Origin: an uncultured Angelakisella sp.
Lineage (GTDB): Bacteria; Bacillota; Clostridia; Oscillospirales; Ruminococcaceae
Direction of reading: 5' to 3'
Assembly: GCA_947564495.1 (NCBI GenBank)
Contig: CANOCD010000083.1
Coordinates: forward strand, 1 to 5,865
Length of the DNA stretch: 5,865 nt
Shown here: positions 1-5,585 of the stretch, piece by piece
Layout: every line of letters starts with the position of its first letter
Numbering within the stretch: the stretch's first letter is position 1
The notes under the pieces: generated by a model
The model's input: the letters and a program-made list of their open reading frames with translations, nothing else
The model's database searches: none
Told to the model about the DNA's origin: nothing
Made by a program: the position numbers and the translations under genes

Positions 1-13
1 CGCCCTGGACCTA

Positions 14-34
14 CCGCCCTTTGAAAAAGGGCGG
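14..34. other. Perfect 9-bp stem-loop downstream of spoIIR
   Basis: CCGCCCTTT at 14-22 pairs perfectly with AAAGGGCGG at 26-34 around a GAA loop. It begins 29 bases past the spoIIR stop codon in that gene's direction of transcription. Neither side has the T-run expected of an intrinsic terminator, so it may be a transcript-end stabilising hairpin, a weak terminator, or a structure belonging to the gene beyond the left edge. The stem is seen directly; any function is inferred. Confidence 0.5.
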
Positions 35-63
35 CCCTAAACTTTGCCTGGCCCGGTTTTTAC

Positions 64-684
64 CTACTGCTTATCCAACCATTCCTCCACCCACTCCACC
101 GCCGCAAACGCCAGCCGGTAGTGCGGTTCCTCGTTCAGCGCCTCGATCTCCTCCTCCGCCTGAACCCCTTCCTCCCCCTCCGGCTCCGCCGCCGGAATGC
201 ACAGCGGCGGGAACATCACGCACCACCAGTTCTGCCCCTTCGCCTCCCCAATGGTCAGCCGCAGCGCCTCGTATTCCCCCGCCGGCAGCGTCTGCCCCCC
301 GTACTCCCGGGTGTTGAAGTACATCCGGGTCACCTCCCCCCGGACCGGTACCTCCGCCCCCGCCTCCCGAAGGGTCCGCCGGGCGATCTCCTCAATGGCC
401 GGCAGCGCCTCCTCCGCCCGCCGCCGGGCCGTCTCCAGGTCCCCCGCCCCGGAAAACAGCTCCCCCGTCTCCTCCAGCACGGCGTCCCGGACCCGGAGCT
501 TCATCGCCTGGTCATCCGGGCTGTCCGAGTTGGCCAGGATGTGCAGCCGCAGCACCTCCCCCCGGACCTGGGCGCACCGCTGCCCGAATCCCGCCAGGGG
601 ACAAAGGAGCATCGCCAGCAGCAGCCCTCCCCCCAAAGCGGCGTCCAGCCGGCGGCGGATGGTTTTCTTTCGATTCTCGTTCAT
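64..684 (-). CDS. spoIIR: Stage II sporulation protein R (SpoIIR)
   Basis: This 206-aa protein matches SpoIIR. In Bacillus the family is made in the forespore under SigF, is exported to the space between the two membranes, and makes the mother-cell protease SpoIIGA cleave pro-SigE. The N-terminus is a basic stretch (residues 5-12) followed by a hydrophobic segment (about 16-33), fitting a signal peptide or membrane anchor. The family core follows: HILANSDS at 48-55, the charged KLRVRDAVLE helix at 62-71, MYFNTREYGG at 121-130 and GQNWWCVMFPPLC at 150-162. The tail (about 165-206) is acidic and of low complexity near 166-180. B. subtilis SpoIIR is slightly longer. The ATG at 682-684 follows AAAGGAGA (693-700) with an 8-base spacer, which supports this start. 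It is divergent from the next gene and appears monocistronic. I could not identify a convincing SigF promoter. Its presence implies a spore former. Confidence 0.93.
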   Translation of the reverse strand: MNENRKKTIRRRLDAALGGGLLLAMLLCPLAGFGQRCAQVRGEVLRLHILANSDSPDDQAMKLRVRDAVLEETGELFSGAGDLETARRRAEEALPAIEEIARRTLREAGAEVPVRGEVTRMYFNTREYGGQTLPAGEYEALRLTIGEAKGQNWWCVMFPPLCIPAAEPEGEEGVQAEEEIEALNEEPHYRLAFAAVEWVEEWLDKQ

Positions 685-773
685 GGCCTGTCTCTCCTTT
701 CGTCGTTACCCCAAGTCTTGGAAAGAGAAAAGGCAAATATTCCCATCCCCCCGAAAAAAATCCCGCCCCGGCG

Positions 774-802
774 TTGACAGGCCCCTGCGCCGGGTGTATC
801 AT
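774..802 (+). promoter_or_regulatory. Vegetative (SigA-type) promoter for the 122-aa gene
   Basis: A perfect -35 hexamer TTGACA (774-779) is separated by 17 bases from TATCAT (797-802), a 5/6 match to the -10 consensus. Transcription would start near 809, giving a leader of only about 22 nt that consists essentially of the ribosome binding site. No operator is visible. This is one of two near-consensus promoters in the window. It suggests expression during growth rather than in sporulation only. Confidence 0.8.
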
Positions 803-815
803 GGAGGGGAGATCG

Positions 816-823
816 AAAGGAGG
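816..823 (+). promoter_or_regulatory. Ribosome binding site deciding the start at 831
   Basis: AAAGGAGG lies 7 bases before the ATG at 831. Two other in-frame or nearby ATG codons exist. The one at 774 lies inside the promoter and before the predicted transcript start. The one at 826 is in another frame and only 2 bases from the Shine-Dalgarno. The site therefore selects 831. Confidence 0.85.
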
Positions 824-830
824 CTATGTT

Positions 831-1199
831 ATGGGATTTTTCGGGAACATCTTCGGTGGCAAAAAGAAGGAGCCGGAGGAGCCCAAGGCGCCTTCGGCGG
901 AGAGCGCCCCCGCCGAGGAGAACCGGATCGGCGACCGTGAGCTCACCGCCAACCTGGCCGACGCCGCCATGGGGATGCTGGCCCAGGGGGTGGATTACGG
1001 CGATCTGGCGGGGACCCAGTGCCAGTTCGGCTATCTCTTCTGGATCGAGGACCACGGCCTGGAGGGTCTTTTCAAGATCACCACCGACAAGACCACGGCC
1101 TACTTCGCCGCCCAAAAGGACAAGCTCATGCGGCTGAACTTCACCGAGGAGCTGTTCCGCTCCACCACCGAGACTTTTTTGAGTATGCACAAGGGATGA
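831..1199 (+). CDS. Small protein of unknown function, basic N-terminus and acidic linker
   Basis: I do not recognise this 122-aa protein as a named family. It starts with a short hydrophobic, glycine-rich stretch, MGFFGNIFGG (1-10), then three lysines (11-13). A low-complexity Pro/Glu/Ala/Ser stretch (14-31) looks like a flexible linker. The rest (about 34-120) looks like a compact mixed helix/strand domain with conserved-looking aromatics (FGYLFWIEDHGLEGLF, 66-81) and a single Cys at 64. There is no signal peptide, long membrane helix or known catalytic motif. The N-terminus might associate weakly with membrane; this is a guess. The gene is real by several signs: a near-consensus promoter, a strong ribosome binding site 7 bases before ATG, a codon pattern without stops, and a hairpin terminator 11 bases after the TGA. 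It stands alone, divergent from spoIIR and convergent with mazF, so context does not reveal its function. Confidence 0.85.
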   Translation: MGFFGNIFGGKKKEPEEPKAPSAESAPAEENRIGDRELTANLADAAMGMLAQGVDYGDLAGTQCQFGYLFWIEDHGLEGLFKITTDKTTAYFAAQKDKLMRLNFTEELFRSTTETFLSMHKG

Positions 1200-1200
1200 A

Positions 1201-1251
1201 AAAGAAAAAGCCCGGGGCGTCCGTCCGGCAAGGACAGGCGCCCCGGGTTTT
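1201..1251. terminator. Bidirectional intrinsic terminator between the 122-aa gene and mazF
   Basis: CCCGGGGCG (1211-1219) pairs with CGCCCCGGG (1239-1247). The stem continues with a wobble T-G pair, a C-G pair, one C-A mismatch and GTCC/GGAC (1223-1226 with 1232-1235), closing on a 5-base loop. On the plus strand it is followed by TTTT (1248-1251). On the minus strand it is followed by a longer T-rich run, the complement of the A-rich bases 1201-1210. It starts just after the plus-strand stop codon and lies 21 bases past the mazF stop, so one hairpin can end both convergent transcripts. The minus-direction T-tract is the better one. Confidence 0.88.
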
Positions 1252-1268
1252 GTATCCGACCGGAGGTT

Positions 1269-1637
1269 TTATGTAGCTCCGGTGTTCTTTGCGGGCTCCA
1301 AACCAAAGCTGATGGAAAGGGCGTGGTCCACCTGGTCCATGTAGGGCTCCTCCACCTTGCCCATCCGCTCCTTGAGGCGGCGCTTGTCGATGGTCCGCAC
1401 CTGCTCCAGCAGCACCACCGAGTCCCGGGCCAGGCCGCAGTCCCGGGAGCTGAGCTGGATATGGGTGGGCAGCCGGGTCTTGTCCTTCTGGCTGGTGATG
1501 GCGGCGGCGATGACGGTGGGGCTGAAGCGGTTCCCCACGTCGTTCTGGATGATGAGCACCGGCCGCACGCCCCCCTGCTCCGACCCCACCACCGGGCTTA
1601 GGTCGGCGTAGTAGATCTCTCCCCGTTTGACCGTCAT
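1269..1637 (-). CDS. mazF: MazF/EndoA-type mRNA endoribonuclease (PemK family toxin)
   Basis: This 122-aa protein closely resembles B. subtilis EndoA/NdoA (about 116 aa), a ribosome-independent RNase that cuts single-stranded mRNA. The B. subtilis enzyme cuts at UACAU. The diagnostic N-terminus is complete: KRGEIYYADLSPVVGSEQGG at 4-23, then VRPVLIIQND at 24-33 and GNRFSPTVIAAAITSQ at 35-50. The catalytic pair of the family, Arg25 and Thr48, falls at exactly those numbers. LLEQVRTIDKRRL follows at about 76-88, and the C-terminus is slightly longer than in EndoA. The ATG at 1635-1637 follows AGGGAG (1646-1651) with an 8-base spacer. In B. subtilis the antitoxin NdoAI/MazE is encoded directly upstream. 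Here the 246 bases between mazF and nifJ contain no antitoxin-like ORF, and the nifJ terminator lies in between, so mazF seems to be transcribed alone. I saw no clear promoter in that gap. Active enzyme is expected from the intact residues; the cleavage site in this organism is inferred. Confidence 0.95.
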   Translation of the reverse strand: MTVKRGEIYYADLSPVVGSEQGGVRPVLIIQNDVGNRFSPTVIAAAITSQKDKTRLPTHIQLSSRDCGLARDSVVLLEQVRTIDKRRLKERMGKVEEPYMDQVDHALSISFGLEPAKNTGAT

Positions 1638-1811
1638 ACTTCACACTCCCTGGCAGATTTTCTCCCCTTCCCCGGCAGGATCTCTGCGGAAGGAGGACAT
1701 CCCTAGTTTAGCCGGGAGAGGGGGCCCCTAATCAGCGGAGGGTGTTTTTTCTCCCCCGTGACAGGGTATGCGGGAGAGGGCCGGAAGGTTTCCCCCGGTG
1801 GCGCCCGACAC

Positions 1812-1850
1812 AAAAACCCGCCCGGAGCCATCCATCGGCCCCGGGCGGGT
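1812..1850 (-). terminator. Intrinsic terminator of nifJ
   Basis: Read on the minus strand, ACCCGCCCGG (1850-1841) pairs with CCGGGCGGGT (1825-1816). The two strands of the stem are 10 bp and perfectly complementary, with a possible inner GCC/GGC pairing in the 15-base loop. A T-tract corresponding to plus-strand A's at 1812-1816 follows directly. It begins 33 bases past the nifJ stop codon. It should insulate nifJ from mazF, which lies in the same orientation further along. A plus-direction T-rich tail (CTTTAT, 1851-1856) is weaker. Confidence 0.88.
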
Positions 1851-1883
1851 CTTTATGCCTTTGTCACCTTCTGCCGGGCTGAC

Positions 1884-4800
1884 TTACTCCTCTACTTCGT
1901 AGAGAGCCTTCAGCTTCAGCAGGTGCTTGTACTTGGCAGCGGCGTCCTTCTCCGCCTTGGCAAACAGTTCCTTGGCGCGATCCGGGAAGGACCGGGTGAG
2001 GGAGGTGTACCGCACCTCGTTCTTGATGAACTCCTCGTAGGACATGGACGGCGCCTTGCTGTCCAGGCTGAAGGGGTTCTTGCCCTCAGCGGCCAGACGG
2101 GGATCGAACCGGAACATATGCCAGTAGCCGGCGGCCACGGCGTTCTTGATCTCGGTCTGAGCGTTCACCAGACCGCCCTTGATCCCGTGGTTGATGCAGG
2201 GAGCGTAGGCGATGATGATGGACGGGCCGTGGTAGCTCTCGGCCTCCTGGAAGGCTTTGATGCACTGGTTGTAGTCGGCGCCCATGGCCACCTGGGCCAC
2301 GTAGACGTAGCCGTAGCTCATGGCGATGGCTGCCAGATCCTTCTGCTTCACTTCCTTGCCGGCGGCGGCGAACTGCGCCACGGCGCCGGTGGGGGTGGCC
2401 TTGGAGGACTGACCGCCGGTGTTGGAGTACACCTCGGTGTTGAAGACCAGGATGTTCACATCCTCGCCGGAGGCCAGGACGTGATCCAGGCCGCCGAAGC
2501 CGATGTCGAAGGCCCAGCCGTCGCCGCCGAAGACCCAGTTGGACTTCTTGGCCAGGAACTCCTTGTCCTTCAGGATGGCCTTGCAGTCAGGGCAGTCCAC
2601 CTTGGCAAGCTCCATCACCAGGGCGGCGGTGGCAGCGCCGTTGGCGGCGCCGTCGTCCACGGTGGCAAGGTAGCCGTCGATGGCGGCCTTCAGAGCGCCC
2701 TCGGCGTTCTCGCCAACCTTGGCGACCTTGGCGATGAGGTGCTTGCGGAGGGTATCCTGGGCCAGGAACATCCCGTAGCCGAACTCGGCGTTGTCCTCAA
2801 AGAGGGAGTTGGCCCAGGCGGGACCGTGACCGGCCTTGTTCTTGGTGTAGGGGGTGGAGGGAGCCGAGCCGCCCCAGATGGAGGAGCAGCCGGTGGCGTT
2901 GGCGATATACATCCGGTCGCCGAACAGCTGGGTGACCAGCTTGGCGTAGGGGGTCTCGCCGCAGCCGGCGCAGGCGCCGGAGAACTCAAGCAGGGGCTGC
3001 TTGAACTGGCTGCCCTTGACGGTGGTGGCCTTGAACTTCTCGGCGACCTCGGGCTTCTCGTCCAGGCTCAGGCCATAGGCGAAGCCGTCCTGCTTCTCCC
3101 GCTGGCTGTCCAGGCTCTCCATGGTCAGGGCCTTGGCGCCCTTCTTGCCCGGGCAGACGTTGGCGCAGCTGCCGCAGCCGGTGCAGTCCAGAACGGAAAC
3201 GGTCATGGCGAACTTCATGCCGGGCATACCGGTCATGTCGGTGACCTTCTGGCTGGCGGGGGCCTTGGCGGCCTCGTCGGCGGTCATGGCCACAGGCCGG
3301 ATGACAGCGTGGGGGCAGACATAGGCGCAGAAGTTACACTGGATGCAGTTGTCGGGATTCCAGGTGGGAACATCCACGGCGATGCCCCGCTTCTCGAAAG
3401 CGGAGGAGCCCAGGGGGAAGGTGCCGTCCTCGACGCCCTTAAAGACGGAAACAGGCAGCTTCTCGCCACGGTGGGCGTTGACGGGGATCTCCACGTTGTT
3501 GACGAAGTCCACCAGGACCTGGTCGTCGCCCACGGCCTTCTCCACGGGGTGGGAGTCGGGGGCGTTCTTCCAGGATTCGGGGACCTGGACCTCATGGACA
3601 CGCTGGGCCCCCAGGTCGATGGCGTCGTGGTTCATCTTGACGATGGCCTCGCCCTTCCGGCCATAGGAGGCGGTGGCGGCGTCCTTCATATACTGGATGG
3701 CGTCCGCCTCGGGGAGGATGCCGGCCAGCTTGAAGAAGGCGGACTGGAGGACGGTGTTGATCCGGGTGCCCAGCCCCAGCTCCTTGCCGATGCTCACGCC
3801 GTCGATGGTGTACAGCTTGATGCCGTGGTTGGCGATATACCGCTTGTCCTTGCCGGGGAGGCGCTCCTCCAGCTCGGCCAGATCCCAGCCGCAGTTCAGC
3901 AGGAAGGTACCGCCGTCCACCAGGTCCTCCACGATGTCATACTTGCCAACATAGGCGGGGTTGTGGCAGGCCACGAAGTTCGCCTTGTTGATGTAGTAGG
4001 TGGAGTGGATGGGGGTGGAGCCGAAGCGCAGGTGGCTGATGGTGAGGCCGCCGGACTTCTTGGAGTCGTACTCAAAGTACGCCTGGGCGTACATATCGGT
4101 GTGGTCGCCGATGATCTTGATGGAGTTCTTGTTGGCGCCAACGGTGCCGTCGGAACCCAGGCCCCAGAACTTGCAGGCGGTGGTGCCGGCGGGGGCGGTG
4201 TTGGGGTTCTCGTCGGGGGTCAGGGACAGGAAGGTCACGTCGTCGTCGATGCCGATGGTGAACCGCTCCTTGGGCTTATCCGAGGCGGCGTTCTTGTAGA
4301 CGGCGATGACCTGGTCGGGGGTGGTGTCCTTGGAGCCCAGGCCGTACCGGCCGCCGTAGACGGGGACCGACTCGAACTTGGTGCCCTTCAGGGCCGCCAC
4401 GACGTCCAGGAACAGGGGCTCGCCCAGGGAGCCGGGCTCCTTGGTGCGGTCCAGAACAGAGATGACCTTCACCGTCTCGGGGAGGGCCGCCAGCAGGTGC
4501 TTCTGGGAGAAGGGGCGATAGAGGCGGACCTTGATGAGGCCGTACTTGCCGCCCTTGGCGTTGAGGTAGTCGATGGTCTCGTCGATGGTCTCGCAGATGG
4601 AGCCCATGGCGATGATGACGTTCTCGGCGGCGGGATCGCCGTAGTAGTTGAACAGGGCGTAGTTGGTGCCGATTTTAGCGTTGACCTTGTTCATGTACTC
4701 CTCGACAACGGCGGGGAGGGCGTCATAGAAGGGGTTGCAGGACTCACGGGCCTGGAAGAAGATGTCGCCGTTCTGAGCGGTGCCCCGGAGGACGGGGTGC

Positions 4801-5432
4801 TCGGGGTTGAGGGCGTTCTTCCGGAAGGCGTCCACGGCGTCCATGTCCACCATCTCTTTGAGGTCGTCGTAATCCCAGACCTCGATCTTCTGAAGCTCGT
4901 GGGAGGTACGGAAGCCGTCAAAGAAGTTGAGGAAGGGCACCCGGCCCTTGATGGCGGACAGGTGGGAGACAGCGGTGAGGTCCATGACCTCCTGGACGCT
5001 GCTCTCGCACATCATGGCGAAGCCGGTCTGGCGGCAGGCGTAGACATCGGAGTGGTCGCCGAAGATGTTCAGGGCGTGGGAGGCCACGCAGCGGGCGGAG
5101 ACATCGATGACCCCGGGCAGCAGCTCGCCGGCCATCTTGTACATATTGGGGATCATGAGCAGCAGGCCCTGGGAAGCGGTGAAGGTGGTAGTCAGGGCGC
5201 CGGCGGCCAGAGAGCCGTGGACGGTACCGGAGGCGCCGGCCTCGGACTGCATCTCCACCACCTTGACCCGCTCGCCGAAGATGTTGGTCCTGCCGTCAGC
5301 CGACCATTTGTCGGAGACCTCGGCCATCACCGAAGAAGGGGTGATGGGATAAATGGCCGCGACATCGGTGAACGCGTAGGAAACATGGGCGGCGGCATTA
5401 TTTCCGTCCATTGTTTTCATTTTTCTTGCCAT
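1884..5432 (-). CDS. nifJ: Pyruvate:ferredoxin (flavodoxin) oxidoreductase, single-chain PFOR
   Basis: This cytosolic iron-sulfur enzyme of 1182 aa converts pyruvate and CoA to acetyl-CoA and CO2, passing two electrons to ferredoxin or flavodoxin. It uses thiamine diphosphate and is the main pyruvate-splitting step in fermenting anaerobes. All domains are present on one chain. The N-terminal domain has YPITPSS at 28-34 with Thr31, Glu64 and Arg114, the same numbers as in the Desulfovibrio africanus enzyme. The CoA-binding-type motif GLGSDGTVGANKNS lies at 424-437. Two ferredoxin-like clusters use Cys 696/699/702/706 and 750/753/756/760. The proximal cluster would use Cys 821/824/849/1079. The thiamine diphosphate/Mg site is GDGW at 970-973, with Thr999, Val1001 and Asn1004 in EVYSNTGGQ. 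Residue 998 is Asn where I expect Asp in many relatives. The start at 5432 is chosen over the ATG at 5501 because AGGGAGGA precedes it by 9 bases and the family N-terminus (KTMDGNNAAAH) follows at once. It is monocistronic, with its own promoter and terminator. The gene uses no TTA, CTA or TCA codons, consistent with high expression. Confidence 0.98.
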   Translation of the reverse strand: MARKMKTMDGNNAAAHVSYAFTDVAAIYPITPSSVMAEVSDKWSADGRTNIFGERVKVVEMQSEAGASGTVHGSLAAGALTTTFTASQGLLLMIPNMYKMAGELLPGVIDVSARCVASHALNIFGDHSDVYACRQTGFAMMCESSVQEVMDLTAVSHLSAIKGRVPFLNFFDGFRTSHELQKIEVWDYDDLKEMVDMDAVDAFRKNALNPEHPVLRGTAQNGDIFFQARESCNPFYDALPAVVEEYMNKVNAKIGTNYALFNYYGDPAAENVIIAMGSICETIDETIDYLNAKGGKYGLIKVRLYRPFSQKHLLAALPETVKVISVLDRTKEPGSLGEPLFLDVVAALKGTKFESVPVYGGRYGLGSKDTTPDQVIAVYKNAASDKPKERFTIGIDDDVTFLSLTPDENPNTAPAGTTACKFWGLGSDGTVGANKNSIKIIGDHTDMYAQAYFEYDSKKSGGLTISHLRFGSTPIHSTYYINKANFVACHNPAYVGKYDIVEDLVDGGTFLLNCGWDLAELEERLPGKDKRYIANHGIKLYTIDGVSIGKELGLGTRINTVLQSAFFKLAGILPEADAIQYMKDAATASYGRKGEAIVKMNHDAIDLGAQRVHEVQVPESWKNAPDSHPVEKAVGDDQVLVDFVNNVEIPVNAHRGEKLPVSVFKGVEDGTFPLGSSAFEKRGIAVDVPTWNPDNCIQCNFCAYVCPHAVIRPVAMTADEAAKAPASQKVTDMTGMPGMKFAMTVSVLDCTGCGSCANVCPGKKGAKALTMESLDSQREKQDGFAYGLSLDEKPEVAEKFKATTVKGSQFKQPLLEFSGACAGCGETPYAKLVTQLFGDRMYIANATGCSSIWGGSAPSTPYTKNKAGHGPAWANSLFEDNAEFGYGMFLAQDTLRKHLIAKVAKVGENAEGALKAAIDGYLATVDDGAANGAATAALVMELAKVDCPDCKAILKDKEFLAKKSNWVFGGDGWAFDIGFGGLDHVLASGEDVNILVFNTEVYSNTGGQSSKATPTGAVAQFAAAGKEVKQKDLAAIAMSYGYVYVAQVAMGADYNQCIKAFQEAESYHGPSIIIAYAPCINHGIKGGLVNAQTEIKNAVAAGYWHMFRFDPRLAAEGKNPFSLDSKAPSMSYEEFIKNEVRYTSLTRSFPDRAKELFAKAEKDAAAKYKHLLKLKALYEVEE

Positions 5433-5510
5433 TCTTTGTATTCCTCCCTGTTCTCTTTTTTGATCCTGCGGCGGCCCCCGGACTGCCAAACCTGGGGACA
5501 TCCGCAGTCT
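5433..5510 (-). other. nifJ 5' leader with a hairpin at its start
   Basis: From the promoter position the transcript should begin near 5510, giving a leader of about 78 nt. GACTGC (5509-5504 on the minus strand) can pair with GCAGTC (5486-5481), making a 6-bp stem with a 17-base loop directly at the 5' end. Such hairpins can protect mRNA from 5' decay. I recognise no riboswitch class and no terminator-like run that would suggest attenuation. The remaining leader is an A-rich stretch and the ribosome binding site. Confidence 0.45.
5442..5449 (-). promoter_or_regulatory. Ribosome binding site fixing the nifJ start
   Basis: On the minus strand AGGGAGGA lies 9 bases before the ATG at 5432. The upstream in-frame ATG at 5501 would add 23 residues that do not resemble the family and has no comparable site. 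The downstream ATG at 5420 would place this site 21 bases away. The site therefore supports the 1182-aa product. Confidence 0.85.
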
Positions 5511-5516
5511 GCTTCC

Positions 5517-5545
5517 ATTTTAACATTTTTTTCCCGGGGTGTAAA
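5517..5545 (-). promoter_or_regulatory. Vegetative promoter of nifJ with extended -10
   Basis: On the minus strand TTTACA (5545-5540, 5/6 match to the -35 consensus) is separated by exactly 17 bases from TAAAAT (5522-5517, 5/6 match to the -10). A TG sits one base before the -10 (5525-5524), making it an extended -10. The spacer contains a run of seven A's (5532-5526). Upstream, A-tracts at about 5560-5564 and 5572-5576 could act as an UP-like or curved element. This fits a strongly expressed central-metabolism gene. Confidence 0.82.
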
Positions 5546-5585
5546 GTGGAAAGGCGGGATTTTTGGCTATCTTTTTGAGAAAAAG

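Noticed and set aside
735..744. Possible SigF -10 element for spoIIR (GGGAATATTT on the minus strand)
   Set aside because: It roughly fits the -10 pattern, but no acceptable -35 lies 15-16 bases upstream, so it cannot be called.
774..830. Longer start of the 122-aa gene at 774
   Set aside because: That ATG overlaps the -35 hexamer, lies before the predicted transcript start and lacks a ribosome binding site.
121..940. Plus-strand frames opposite spoIIR
   Set aside because: Proline/arginine-rich translations antisense to a well-supported gene, with no ribosome binding site.
1721..1728. GGGGCCCC palindrome upstream of mazF
   Set aside because: A short palindrome expected by chance in GC-rich DNA, with no matching arms or repeats around it.
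1638..1757. A mazF promoter (TAAACT as -10)
   Set aside because: No -35 resembling TTGACA at 16-18 bases, so the evidence is too weak.
5433..5501. Longer nifJ start at 5501
   Set aside because: The 23 extra residues do not resemble PFOR N-termini, and the ribosome binding site points to 5432.
5519..5526. Rex redox-repressor half-site (TGTTAA) overlapping the nifJ -10
   Set aside because: The second half of the palindrome is absent, and the bases are explained by the extended -10 promoter.
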